Source: Patulibacter defluvii
GTDB lineage: Bacteria > Actinomycetota > Thermoleophilia > Solirubrobacterales > Solirubrobacteraceae
Assembly (NCBI RefSeq): GCF_034096925.1
Contig: NZ_JAWZSQ010000012.1
Span: 1-64,000 of the forward strand
Reading direction: 5' to 3'
Length of the DNA: 64,000 nucleotides
Below, one piece after another: positions 44,173-52,758 of this stretch. Each line of letters opens with the position of its first letter. The first letter of the stretch is position 1. The position numbers and the translations under genes were made by a program. The notes under the pieces were generated by a model that saw only the letters and a list, made by a program, of their open reading frames with translations, was not told the origin of the DNA and did no database searches.

Positions 44173-44861
44173 GCGGCGAGATCGTCCCCCTGGTCCACCG
44201 CGAGCGGCCGGCCGACGGCGAGCCCGAGGGCCTGCTGGTGCTGCACCACGGCCGCGGCGCCGACGAGCACGACCTGCTCGGCCTGGCCGACGTGCTCGAC
44301 CGCGAGCGGCGGCTGCACGTGGTCACCCCGGGCGGGCCGCTGCGGCTGCCCGGCTGGCCCGGCCGCCACTGGTACGCGGTGCCGCGGGTCGGCTTCCCCG
44401 ATCCGGAGACCTTCGCCACGGCCTGGCGCTCGCTGGCCGCCTTCCACGACGAGCTCTGGGAGCGGACCGGGATCGCGCCCGAGCGGACGGTCCTCGGCGG
44501 CTTCTCGATGGGGGCGGTGATGAGCTACGCGCTCGGCCTCGGGCGGCTGGAGGGCGAGCCGCGCCGGCCGGCGGTGGCCGGCGTGCTGGCGCTCTCCGGG
44601 TTCGTGCCGACGGTCGACGGCTTCGCGCTCGACGCCGCCGGTCGCCCGACCCGAGCGCTGGTCGCCCACGGCCAGCGCGACGGCGTGATCGGCCATCCGT
44701 TCGCCGTCGCCGCCCGCGAGCAGCTGACCGCGGCCGGGATCGACCTGACCGCGCTCGACGGCCCCGGCGACCACCAGATCGATCCGACCCACGTGCTCCC
44801 GATCGCCGACTGGCTCGGCGCGACGCTGGCGTCCGCCGGGCCTGATCGGATCGGGCGATGA
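44169..44861 (+). CDS. Phospholipase/carboxylesterase (MhqD-like alpha/beta-hydrolase)
   Basis: A 230-aa alpha/beta-hydrolase. The oxyanion region is 'LLVLHHGRGADEHDLLGLAD', the nucleophile elbow 'LGGFSMGAVMS', the acid lies in 'HGQRDGVIGHPFA' and the His in 'GDHQIDPTHV'. Proteins of this type (YodD/MhqD) accompany MhqO in quinone-stress operons. It overlaps both neighbours by 4 bases (ATGA), so all three are co-translated. No signal peptide is present. The physiological ester is unknown. Confidence 0.85.
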   Translation: MSGEIVPLVHRERPADGEPEGLLVLHHGRGADEHDLLGLADVLDRERRLHVVTPGGPLRLPGWPGRHWYAVPRVGFPDPETFATAWRSLAAFHDELWERTGIAPERTVLGGFSMGAVMSYALGLGRLEGEPRRPAVAGVLALSGFVPTVDGFALDAAGRPTRALVAHGQRDGVIGHPFAVAAREQLTAAGIDLTALDGPGDHQIDPTHVLPIADWLGATLASAGPDRIGR

Positions 44862-45847
44862 GCGACGCCGTCGTCCGCCACCGCGATCGCGACCGGCTGC
44901 TGCTGCTGGGGCCGGGGGCGATCGCGGCCGCCGCGCCGCACCTGGAGGGCGCCGACGTGCTGCTCACGACCCCGCGGGCGCGGGCCCAGCTGCCGGCCGC
45001 TGCCGGCTGGGCGCGGACGACGGTCGACGTGCCCGCCGGCCGGGTCGACGAGGTCGCCGCCGCGCTCCGCGAGAGGGTCGTCGGACGGCGGCTGGTGGCG
45101 CTCGGCGGCGGGCGCGTGATCGACGTCGCGAAGGCGCTGGCCGCCGCCGATCCGCCACGGACCGTGGTCGCGGTGCCGACCACCCTCTCGGCGGCCGAGA
45201 TGACCGGATCCCACCGCCAGGCCCGCGGCGTCGCGCCCGGCACGCCGACCGTCGCCGCGTCGGTGGTGGTGGTCGATCCCGCCCTCAGCGCCTCGCAGCC
45301 GCCGGCCGAGCGGGCGGCCAGCAGCGCCAACGCCCTCGGCCACGCGCTCACCGCCCTGGCCAGCGACCGCAGCGACCCGATCGCCGGCGCGGTCGCGCGT
45401 GACGCCGTGCGGACGATCGCCGCCGCCTGGCGGGCCGGCGATCCCGACCCGCTGCCGCTGGCGACCGCCGCGGTCCAGGCCGGGTGGGCGCTCGACGGGG
45501 TCGGGCTGGCCCTCCACCACGCGATCGCGCAGGAGGCGGTCCGCCAGGCCGGCGCCGCCCACGCGACGGCCAACGCCGCCGTCCTGCCCGGGACCGTGGC
45601 CGCGATCCGCCGCCGCCGGCCGGCACTGGTCGGCGAGCTGGACGGGCTGCTGGGGGAGCCGCTGGAGGCGGTCGCCGAGCGGCTGCGCGAGCGGGCCGGG
45701 GCGGCCGTCCCGGCGCTGGCCGAGCCGGCCGCGCGCGAGCGGGTGGCGGCGGCGGTGCTGGCCCGCGGGCCGCAGCTGGAGCGGATCGGGCCGCCGCCCG
45801 ACGCCGCCGAGCTGGACGCGCTGCTGCTCGCCGCCGCCCGCCGGTGA
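44858..45847 (+). CDS. Iron-containing alcohol dehydrogenase / maleylacetate reductase-like
   Basis: A 329-aa NAD(P)-dependent enzyme of the Fe-ADH superfamily. The nucleotide loop is 'ALGGGRVIDVAKALA', followed by 'VAVPTTLSAAEMTGS', the pattern of maleylacetate reductases (PTT..SE.T). Metal-binding His residues appear in 'SSANALGHALTALAS' and 'GLALHHAIAQEAV'. In PcpA/PcpE-type pathways this enzyme reduces the maleylacetate made after hydroquinone cleavage, which fits the upstream dioxygenase. Its stop codon lies within a dispersed palindromic element. The protein is somewhat shorter than the usual 350 or more residues. Confidence 0.82.
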   Translation: MSDAVVRHRDRDRLLLLGPGAIAAAAPHLEGADVLLTTPRARAQLPAAAGWARTTVDVPAGRVDEVAAALRERVVGRRLVALGGGRVIDVAKALAAADPPRTVVAVPTTLSAAEMTGSHRQARGVAPGTPTVAASVVVVDPALSASQPPAERAASSANALGHALTALASDRSDPIAGAVARDAVRTIAAAWRAGDPDPLPLATAAVQAGWALDGVGLALHHAIAQEAVRQAGAAHATANAAVLPGTVAAIRRRRPALVGELDGLLGEPLEAVAERLRERAGAAVPALAEPAARERVAAAVLARGPQLERIGPPPDAAELDALLLAAARR

Positions 45848-45878
45848 CGTTCCGGTCGCTGGGCGACCGGAACGTGAC
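45844..45878. repeat. Dispersed palindromic element, copy 2
   Basis: A 35-bp near-perfect palindrome (16-base arms with one mismatch, 3-base loop) includes the stop codon of the Fe-ADH gene and lies between convergent genes. It matches the 27282-27315 element, including GTGACGTTCCGGTCGCTG. Confidence 0.6.
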
Positions 45879-45896
45879 GGTGGGCGGGGCGGCGGG

Positions 45897-46709
45897 TCAG
45901 CCCTGGGCGAGGGCGCGCAGGCGATCCGGGGCCATCAGCTCGGCCGGATGGGCGCCGCCGGCCAGCCGCCGGGCGAGGGCGTCGCGGGGGAGCGGGCCGT
46001 CGCCGGCCAGCAGCAGCAGGTTGCCGGCGTGGCGACCGCGGACCACCTCGCGGCCGCCGAAGGCCAGCAGCTGGTCGAAGGTCGCGCCGAGGATCGCCGC
46101 CTGGGCGCCGACCGTCGTCCACGGCGGCTGGTCGACGACGTTCAGCAGGTAGCGGCCGCCCGGCCGCAGCACCCGCCGGACCTCGGCGGCGAAGGCGGCG
46201 GTGGCCAGCTGCTCGGGGGTCTCGGTGCCGACGAAGGCGTCGCCGAGGACCAGGTCGAAGCGGGCGTCGGGGCTGCGGGCGACGGTCGCGGCGCCGTCGC
46301 CGACCACCACCCGCAGGCGCGCGCCGCGGCGCAGCCGCAGGTGCTGCTCGGCCAGCCGCACGACCGACGCCGACCGCTCGACGACGGTCTGCTCGGCCTG
46401 GGGCCGGGTCGAGGCGACGAACCGCGGCAGGCTGAAGGCGCCGCCGCCCAAGTGCAGCAGCGAGCAGGGCGCCCCGCGCGGGACCAGCAGCTCGAGCGCG
46501 GCCCCGATCCGAGCCACGTAGTCCAGCTCCAGGTGGGTCGGGTCGGCCAGGTCGACGTAGCCGTGGGCGAGGCCGTCGATCAGCAGCAGCCGGCCGCCCG
46601 GGCGGGCGCCGTCGGGCAGCAGCTCGAGCACGCCGACGCCCGCCTCGACCCGGACCGGGCGGAACGGCGCGCCGCCCCGTCGGTCGCCGCGGCTGCGGGA
46701 GCGGGCCAC
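45897..46709 (-). CDS. Spermidine synthase-like methyltransferase-fold protein
   Basis: A 270-aa protein with the Rossmann fold of spermidine synthases: 'LLHLGGGAFSLPRFVASTRP', 'TVVERSASVVRLAEQHL', 'VVVGDGAATVARSPDARFDL' and 'VLGDAFVGTETPEQLAT'. The polyamine-specific residues are not conserved clearly enough to assign aminopropyl transfer, so it may be one of the many actinobacterial orphan homologues. The GTG start lacks a Shine-Dalgarno but lies 19 bases after the TetR stop, so co-transcription is likely. Confidence 0.75.
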   Translation of the reverse strand: MARSRSRGDRRGGAPFRPVRVEAGVGVLELLPDGARPGGRLLLIDGLAHGYVDLADPTHLELDYVARIGAALELLVPRGAPCSLLHLGGGAFSLPRFVASTRPQAEQTVVERSASVVRLAEQHLRLRRGARLRVVVGDGAATVARSPDARFDLVLGDAFVGTETPEQLATAAFAAEVRRVLRPGGRYLLNVVDQPPWTTVGAQAAILGATFDQLLAFGGREVVRGRHAGNLLLLAGDGPLPRDALARRLAGGAHPAELMAPDRLRALAQG

Positions 46710-46728
46710 CGGAGCGGAGGGGTCGGGG

Positions 46729-47394
46729 TCAGGCGCCGACGCCGAGCAGCCGGTCGCCGGCGTCGGGGTCGCCGGCCGCGCGGACCGCGCCGGCCAGGGT
46801 CTCGACCAGCTGGTCGGCGAACCGCTCGCGGTCGGGGGCGCCCAACTCCAGCCGCACCAGCATCGCGCCGTCGACGAACAGCAGCCAGCCGAGCACCGCC
46901 GCCCGCAGCGCCGGGTCGGTCCGCTCCAGGTCGGCGTGGCCGAGGGTGGCCAGGATCAGCGCCACCGTCGCCTGGCGGATGTTGTCGATCAGCTCGCGGA
47001 TCCCGCTCTCGCCGGCGGCGGCGGTCAGCAGCCGGCGGAACTGCTTGGGCCGCTCGTCGATCCACTCCAGGTAGGCGCTGAGGCTGTGGTGGGCGGCCTG
47101 GTGCAGCGGCAGGTCGGCCCGCGGCCGGACCCGCTCGGCGAGGTCGTCGGCGGCGTCGGCCAGCGTCGCCACGAAGAAGTCGCGCTTGGTCGGGAAGTAG
47201 TGGTAGAGCAGCGGCTTCGAGACCCCGGCCGCCTTGGCGATCTGGGCCATCGAGAGCTCGCCGTAGTCGTGCTCGGCGAACAGCTCGGTGCCGGCCTCCA
47301 GCAGCCGCCGGCGGCGTTCGTCGACCGCCAGCCGGCGGTAGGCGCGGGTCGCGTCGGCGGGATCGGCGACCGGAGGGGAGTCGGGGGGAGCCAC
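46729..47394 (-). CDS. TetR-family transcriptional regulator
   Basis: A 221-aa repressor. The N-terminal HTH is 'LLEAGTELFAEHDYGELSMA', 'QIAKAAGVSKPLLYHYFPTK', 'RDFFVATLAD'. The C-terminal ligand domain (about 90-205) is helical. The GTG start has TAGACT 6 bases upstream and no Shine-Dalgarno, suggesting a leaderless transcript. Four copies of a 15-bp palindrome fill the 155-base gap to the divergent DUF2339 gene, and the first overlaps this gene's own promoter, predicting autoregulation plus control of the membrane protein. The ligand is unknown. Confidence 0.9.
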   Translation of the reverse strand: MAPPDSPPVADPADATRAYRRLAVDERRRRLLEAGTELFAEHDYGELSMAQIAKAAGVSKPLLYHYFPTKRDFFVATLADAADDLAERVRPRADLPLHQAAHHSLSAYLEWIDERPKQFRRLLTAAAGESGIRELIDNIRQATVALILATLGHADLERTDPALRAAVLGWLLFVDGAMLVRLELGAPDRERFADQLVETLAGAVRAAGDPDAGDRLLGVGA

Positions 47395-47412
47395 CGCGCC
47401 AGTCTAGCGCTG

Positions 47413-47516
47413 TCGACTGGCGGTCGACACGCTGCCCCTGCTCGTCGACCATCGGTCAGCAACTTCTTGACCGTCGGTCGATAGTGGTGCTACCGTCGCT
47501 GCTGACCACGGGTCGA
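47413..47516. promoter_or_regulatory. Cluster of four TetR operator palindromes and divergent promoter
   Basis: The motif TYGACY-N3-GGTCRA occurs at 47413-47427, 47445-47459, 47467-47481 and 47502-47516. The third overlaps the -35 (TTGACC, 47467-47472) of a promoter whose -10 is TACCGT (47491-47496, 18-base spacer) reading toward the DUF2339 gene. Confidence 0.72.
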
Positions 47517-47549
47517 CAAGCGGCCCGGCGACCTTCCGGAGGACCCCCG

Positions 47550-49598
47550 ATGCGCCTGATCTCGATCCCGCCCGACCCACCGCCGGCCCGGCCGCGACCG
47601 CGCCCGTCCGGCGAGCGCGCGGCGCCCCCGCGGCGGCTGACCGAGGAGTTCGTCGGCGCCCGGCTGCTGGCCTGGGCCGGCGGCGCCGCGCTGCTGATCG
47701 CCCTCGGCACGCTCTTCTGGCTCGGCGTCCGCGACGGCTGGATCGGCCCCGGCGCCCGCTGCGCGCTGGGGGCGGCGGCCTCGGGCGGGCTGCTCGCCGC
47801 CGGTCTCCGCCAGGCCCGCCGCGGCCGGGCGCGCGAGGCGTCGTGGGCGATGGCCGGCACCGGGCTCGCCGGCCTCTACGTGACGACCGCGGTCGCGGCC
47901 GGCCCCTACGCGCTGCTGCCGGCGCTGGTCGGCCTGGCGCTGCTGGCCGGGCTCGGCGTCGCCGCGGCCTGGACGGCCCTGCGGTGGGACGCGCCGCCGC
48001 TGGCCGGCGTCGGCCTGCTCGGCGCGCTGGCCGCGCCGGTGCTGGCCCCGGTCGACGGGCTGGCGCTGCCGGTGGTGGTGCTGGCGCTGGCCGCGACCGG
48101 GCTGCTGCTGCGGTTCCGGCCCTGGGCCTGGCTGACCGCGCTGGCGACGGTGCTGGCGCTGCCGCAGGTGGCCTGGCACGTGGCGCTGGCCCTCGACGCC
48201 GCCGGCGCCGACGCGGCCGGCGCGCTGCGGGTGGCCGCGCCCGGGGCCTGGACGGTCGCCGCGCTGGCCGCCGGCCTGCTGCTGACGGTCGGCTGGGAGC
48301 TGGCCCGGCCGGCGGTCCGCGAGCGGTCGGCGATGCCGCTGCTGGCCGCCGTCCACGTGCTGGTCGCCGCCGCGCTGGCCAGCGGCTACGTGGTGGTGGC
48401 CGACCGGCCGCTGGCCGCCGCCGCGACGCTGGCCCCGATCGCGGCGCTGCTGGTCGCCGCCGCCACGGTCGCGCGGCGGCGGGCGCGGGCGGTGACGGCG
48501 GTCGAGCTGGTGCTGCTCGGCCTGGCGGTGCTGGTGGCCGACCTCGGCTTCGCCCTCGTCGCCACGGGCGTCGTCCAGCTGGTCGGCTGGGCCGCGAGCG
48601 CCGTCGCCTTCGCGCTGGTCGCCTGCCGCGCCGCCGCCGGGCGGCTGCCGGTGGTGATCGGCGGCGTCGGCCTGCACGCCGGGCTCGGCCTGGTCGAGGT
48701 GGTCGGGACGCTCGGCGACGGCGGGCTGGCGCCACTGGTCGGCGCGGCGCTGCTGGCCGCGGCCTGCGTCGTCTCGGCGCGGGTGGTCGCGCCGCGCAGC
48801 CCGGGCCTGCGGGTGGCGCTCGACGTGACCGCGCTGGCGGTGGCGGCGCTCTGGACGGCGACCGCGCTGGCGCCGGCGGAGCTGGCCCTGGCCTGCGCGG
48901 CCCAGGCCGGAGCGCTGGCCCTCGCCGCCCGCCTCGACGGCGACCCGGTGGCCCGGATCGGCGGCCTCCTGCAGCTGCTCGCGGCGCTCGGGCTGGCGCT
49001 CGCCGTCGGGAGCGGCGCGGCGATCGCGGCCGCCTTCTCGCCGGTCGCCGTCGACGACCTGCCGCTCGTGGTCGGGCCGCTGGCCGCGGTGGCGCTGGCC
49101 GCCGCCGTCAGCCACTGGACGCTGGCCGGCCGCCGCCAGCTGCTGGCGGTGCCGGTCGCCGCCGCGGCCGATCCGGCGGGCGAGCGGCGGCTGCTCGACG
49201 CGATCCGCGCGGCGCTGGCGCTCGTGGCCGGGGTCGGCGGGCTGCTGGCCGGCTCGGGCCTGACCGCGGCGCTGGTCGCCGCGGCCGGGGGCGGGGACGA
49301 CGCGGTCGCCGTCGCGCTCGACGCGCTCTGGGCCACGACCGCGGTCGGGCTGGTCGCCGCCGGGCTGCTGCGGCGGGTCGTCGGCCTGCGGCTGGCCGGG
49401 CTCGGGCTGCTCGGGGTGGTGGCGCTGAAGGTCGCCGTGCTCGACCTGGCCGCCGTCGACACCGCCGGGCGGGTGGTGGCCTGGGCGCTGCTCGGCGCGC
49501 TGCTGCTGGTCGGCGCCGGCCTCTACGGCCGGCTGCGGCCGCACGCCCCGCCGACCGCCGAGCAGCTGGAGGCGCTGGAGCGGGAGCTGCTGGATTGA
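47550..49598 (+). CDS. DUF2339 polytopic membrane protein
   Basis: A 682-aa membrane protein. A proline/arginine-rich cytoplasmic start (residues 1-45) leads to 'LTEEFVGARLLAWAGGAALL' and 'GPGARCALGAAASGGLLAAG', the DUF2339 opening, then about 20 hydrophobic segments of Ala/Leu/Val to a short acidic C-terminus. Its function in bacteria is unknown. The ATG at 47550 has CCGGAGG 7 bases upstream, whereas a longer frame starts inside the operator region and is unlikely. Expression is probably repressed by the divergent TetR. A 14-bp hairpin ends the transcript. Confidence 0.85.
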   Translation: MRLISIPPDPPPARPRPRPSGERAAPPRRLTEEFVGARLLAWAGGAALLIALGTLFWLGVRDGWIGPGARCALGAAASGGLLAAGLRQARRGRAREASWAMAGTGLAGLYVTTAVAAGPYALLPALVGLALLAGLGVAAAWTALRWDAPPLAGVGLLGALAAPVLAPVDGLALPVVVLALAATGLLLRFRPWAWLTALATVLALPQVAWHVALALDAAGADAAGALRVAAPGAWTVAALAAGLLLTVGWELARPAVRERSAMPLLAAVHVLVAAALASGYVVVADRPLAAAATLAPIAALLVAAATVARRRARAVTAVELVLLGLAVLVADLGFALVATGVVQLVGWAASAVAFALVACRAAAGRLPVVIGGVGLHAGLGLVEVVGTLGDGGLAPLVGAALLAAACVVSARVVAPRSPGLRVALDVTALAVAALWTATALAPAELALACAAQAGALALAARLDGDPVARIGGLLQLLAALGLALAVGSGAAIAAAFSPVAVDDLPLVVGPLAAVALAAAVSHWTLAGRRQLLAVPVAAAADPAGERRLLDAIRAALALVAGVGGLLAGSGLTAALVAAAGGGDDAVAVALDALWATTAVGLVAAGLLRRVVGLRLAGLGLLGVVALKVAVLDLAAVDTAGRVVAWALLGALLLVGAGLYGRLRPHAPPTAEQLEALERELLD

Positions 49599-49610
49599 CG
49601 CCCGGAACGA

Positions 49611-49640
49611 CGCGACCCGGCCGAGGTCGGCCGGGTCGCG
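49611..49640. terminator. Bidirectional terminator between DUF2339 and MMPL genes
   Basis: A perfect 14-bp stem (49611-49624 with 49627-49640) lies 13 bases after the DUF2339 stop and between two convergent genes. Confidence 0.72.
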
Positions 49641-49684
49641 GGATCCTGCGGGGGCGCTCGCCTGGAGCGGGGCGAGCGGCCCGA

Positions 49685-51901
49685 TCAGTCGGCCGCGGAG
49701 GCGGCCGGCGCGGGCTCGGCGCCGACCGGGGTCCCCGGCGGGTCGATGTTCTTCACCAGGTGACCCTCGAGCGAGACGTTCGGGATCAGCCGGTCCATCC
49801 ACTTCGGCAGGTACCAGGCCTTGTCGCCCAGCAGCGTCACCACCGCGGGGGCGATCAGCAGCCGGACGATCACCACGTCGATCAGGATCGCCAGGCCGAG
49901 GCCGACGCCGAACATCTTCGAGATCACCTCGTCCTGGGTCACGAAGGCCAGGAAGACCGAGGCCATGATCAGGCCGGCGAAGAGCACGACCTTGCCGATC
50001 CGCGAGACGCCGTGGATGACGCTCTGCTTCGGCCCGTCGCCCTCGTTGTAGGCCTCGTGGATCCGGCTGAGCAGGAAGACGTTGTAGTCCATGCTCAGGC
50101 CGAAGAGGATCGCGAACAGCATCACCGGCACGAACGAGACCACGGGCACGCCGCTGTCGACGCCGATCAGGCTGGCGCCGACCCCGTCCTGGAAGACCGC
50201 CGTGATCACGCCGTAGGCCGCCCCGACCGACAGCAGGTTGAAGACGGCGGAGACCAGCGGGATCCAGAGCGATCGGAAGGCGGCCATCAGCAGCAGCACC
50301 GAGAGCCCGATCACCACCGCGATGAACAGCGGCAGCCCGGACGAGACCTTGTCCGAGAAGTCCTGGAAGCCGGCGGTGTTGCCGCCGACGTAGACCTTGC
50401 CGGCGATCGGCGTGCCCGTCGTCGCCCCCGGGATCACGTCGTCCCGCAGCCGGTTGAGGGTGTCGGTGGTCCGCTCGTCCTGCGGCGCCGAGGTCGGCGT
50501 CGCCGAGATGATCGCCACCTGGCCGTCGTCCGACGGGCCGGCGAGGACGCTGGCCGGGATCAGGCCCTTGTCGCTCGAGATCGCGGTCTTCAGCTTCTCG
50601 ACCGCGGCCTGGTTCTTGGCGAAGCCGCCCGGGGTGTCGACGGCGACCAGGAACGGGCCGTTCGAGCCGGGGCCGAAGGCCTTGGTCAGCTGGTCGTAGG
50701 CGACCCGCTGGGTCTTCGAGGTCGGCTGGTTGCCGTCGTCCGGCTGGCCGAGTCGCAGGTGCGTCATCGGCGCGGCGAAGATCAGCAGGATCACGACGCC
50801 GGCGCCGATCGCCAGCCACGGCTTCGACGCGACCCGCTCGCCCCAGCGGGCGAAGGCCTGCGAGGGCTCGACGTGGGCCCGCTTCTTCGGCTTCAGCCGC
50901 TTGGCGAAGGCACCGATGAAGATCGGCAGGATCGTGAGCGCGGAGACGACGACCGCCGCCACGCCGATCGCGGCGCCGATGCCCATCTTGCCGATCATCG
51001 GGATCCCGATCACCAGCAGGCCGGCGATCGCGACCATCACGATCAGGCCGGCGGCCACGACCGAGGAGCCGGACGTAGCGGCGGCCTTCGCCGCCGCGTC
51101 ACGGACGCTGTCGCCGGCCGCCGCCTGCTCGCGGTAGCGGCCGATGATCAACAGCGAGTAGTCGATGCCGGCACCGAGGCCCAACATCACCGCGATCGTG
51201 GTCGCGAACTCCGGCAGGCCGAGCGGCTTGGCGAGGGCGGCCAGCAGGATCTGGCCGATCATCACGCCGAGCAGCGCGCCGAGGATCGTGGCGCCCATCG
51301 CGGCGCCGGAGCGGAAGAGCACCGTCAGCAGGACGATCGCCAGCGCGACGCCGATCAGCTCGCCGACCGGGGCGGACTGCTCGCTCGCGATGTCGACGAC
51401 CATGCCGCGCATCTCGACCTGGACGTTGCCGCCCTTCTCGGCGGTCAGCGCGGCCTTCTCCAGCCGCTCGCCGTCCTCCTTCTCGATGTCGGTCGGCTCG
51501 GTCAGGTAGCGGACGTCGACCGACGCCAGCTTGCCGTCGGGCGAGATCTGCCCGCCCTTGGCGAACGGGTCGCCGACGCCGCCCTTCGGCGCGACGCCCG
51601 GCAGCTTGCGGACCGCGGCCAGCGCCGTCTCGACCGCCTGGCGGTTCTGGGGGTCGCTGATCTTGCCCGACTTGGCGGTGAAGACCAGCGTCGAGTCGGC
51701 GCCGGCCAGGCTCTTCTGGTGCTTCTGGAAGAGGTCGACGGCCTTCTGCGACTCGGCGCCCGGGACCTTGAAGTCGTCGGGCGCCTTGCCCCCCGCGCCG
51801 GCGGCGATGCCGAGCAGGATGATCACCGCGATCGCGGCGATCAGACTTCGCTTCCAGCGATGGGTGAGCACGCGGGCGATGCGCGCGAGATAGTCCGACA
51901 T
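49685..51901 (-). CDS. MMPL/RND-family transporter
   Basis: A 738-aa inner-membrane exporter. There are two homologous halves, each with a TM1, a large extracytoplasmic loop (about 38-195 and 395-545) and five further TMs. The proton-relay Asp-Tyr pairs are visible: 'GLGAGIDYSLLIIGRYRE' and 'ILFGLSMDYNVFLLSRIHE'. The family exports lipids or drugs in Actinobacteria. AGGAG 4 bases before the ATG confirms the start. The divergent TetR and the 33-bp palindrome between them make this a classic inducible efflux pair. Confidence 0.93.
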   Translation of the reverse strand: MSDYLARIARVLTHRWKRSLIAAIAVIILLGIAAGAGGKAPDDFKVPGAESQKAVDLFQKHQKSLAGADSTLVFTAKSGKISDPQNRQAVETALAAVRKLPGVAPKGGVGDPFAKGGQISPDGKLASVDVRYLTEPTDIEKEDGERLEKAALTAEKGGNVQVEMRGMVVDIASEQSAPVGELIGVALAIVLLTVLFRSGAAMGATILGALLGVMIGQILLAALAKPLGLPEFATTIAVMLGLGAGIDYSLLIIGRYREQAAAGDSVRDAAAKAAATSGSSVVAAGLIVMVAIAGLLVIGIPMIGKMGIGAAIGVAAVVVSALTILPIFIGAFAKRLKPKKRAHVEPSQAFARWGERVASKPWLAIGAGVVILLIFAAPMTHLRLGQPDDGNQPTSKTQRVAYDQLTKAFGPGSNGPFLVAVDTPGGFAKNQAAVEKLKTAISSDKGLIPASVLAGPSDDGQVAIISATPTSAPQDERTTDTLNRLRDDVIPGATTGTPIAGKVYVGGNTAGFQDFSDKVSSGLPLFIAVVIGLSVLLLMAAFRSLWIPLVSAVFNLLSVGAAYGVITAVFQDGVGASLIGVDSGVPVVSFVPVMLFAILFGLSMDYNVFLLSRIHEAYNEGDGPKQSVIHGVSRIGKVVLFAGLIMASVFLAFVTQDEVISKMFGVGLGLAILIDVVIVRLLIAPAVVTLLGDKAWYLPKWMDRLIPNVSLEGHLVKNIDPPGTPVGAEPAPAASAAD

Positions 51902-51966
51902 GGTGCTCCTGAAGCTGCGAGTGGGACGGCTCGGCGGACGCCGAGCCGGTGGACCGTAGCACAGCC

Positions 51967-51999
51967 CCTGCAATTTTGCATGTCATGCAGAGTTGCAGG
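51967..51999. promoter_or_regulatory. Nested palindromic operator between MMPL and tetR
   Basis: A symmetric 33-bp site centred on 51983, with inner arms TGCATG/CATGCA and outer arms CCTGCAA/TTGCAGG. A TACGGT -10 for the MMPL gene is immediately adjacent (minus strand). Confidence 0.7.
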
Positions 52000-52044
52000 A
52001 GGGGTAAAAGCGCAGACGCTGCAGGCACTCGCTACTGTTGGGGC

Positions 52045-52758
52045 ATGGACGAGCAGACGGTGGACGCCGGAAGCGGCGTCCCCGGCGCCGGTGCCGGGGA
52101 CGGAGCATCACCCCGCCCCGGCCTTCGGGAGCGCAAGAAGCAGCGCCGCCGCGAGACGATCGCGCGGGTCGCCCTGGAGCTGTTCGACCGCCAGGGCTTC
52201 GCCGCCACGACGATCCCCCAGATCGCCGAGGAGGCCGACGTCTCCCCGCGGACCGTCTCCTCCTACTTCCCGGCCAAGGAGGACCTGGTCTTCCCGGACA
52301 CCGAGGAGGCGTTCGCGCGGCTCGACGAGCGGCTGCGCCTGCGGCAGCCGGGCGAGAGCGCAACCGACGCGCTACGGGCCTGGATCATGGCCGAGCTGCC
52401 CGGCTGGGAGGGCCGCGACGCCCAACTGCGGATGCAGCGGCGGGTGATCGAGTCGGACGTCGGGCTGCAGGCGCTGGAGCGCCACCATCACACCCAGGCC
52501 GAGCGGCGGATCGCCGAGGCGATCGCGGCCGACCTGGGGACCGCGCCCGACGAGCTGGAGCCGCGGATGGCGGCGGCCGCGACGATCGCGATCTTCGACG
52601 TGCTCGGCGAGCACCGCAAGCAGGAGCCGGAGGAGGCCCCGATGGTGCCGAACGGCGAGCAGCCCGAGGCGCTGGCCCTGCTCGACCGGGCGCTGACCTT
52701 CGTCGGCGCCGGCGTCCGCGCGATGCGCGACTACGACGACCGGCCGGCGACCGCCTGA
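52045..52758 (+). CDS. TetR-family transcriptional regulator
   Basis: A 237-aa regulator. After a Gly/Pro-rich N-terminus comes 'RERKKQRRRETIARVALELF', 'DRQGFAATTIPQIAEEADVS' and 'PRTVSSYFPAKEDLV', a canonical TetR HTH. The 'RTVSSYFPAKEDLVF' variant is common in actinobacterial MftR/efflux regulators. It is divergent from the MMPL gene with a shared operator. TACTGT lies 6 bases before the ATG without a clear Shine-Dalgarno, pointing to a leaderless transcript. Its 3' end overlaps the convergent SDR gene by 28 bases. Confidence 0.9.
   Translation: MDEQTVDAGSGVPGAGAGDGASPRPGLRERKKQRRRETIARVALELFDRQGFAATTIPQIAEEADVSPRTVSSYFPAKEDLVFPDTEEAFARLDERLRLRQPGESATDALRAWIMAELPGWEGRDAQLRMQRRVIESDVGLQALERHHHTQAERRIAEAIAADLGTAPDELEPRMAAAATIAIFDVLGEHRKQEPEEAPMVPNGEQPEALALLDRALTFVGAGVRAMRDYDDRPATA

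Noticed and set aside
45897..46709. Assignment as a true spermidine synthase (speE)
   Set aside because: The fold is right, but polyamine-pocket residues could not be confirmed and no polyamine genes are nearby.
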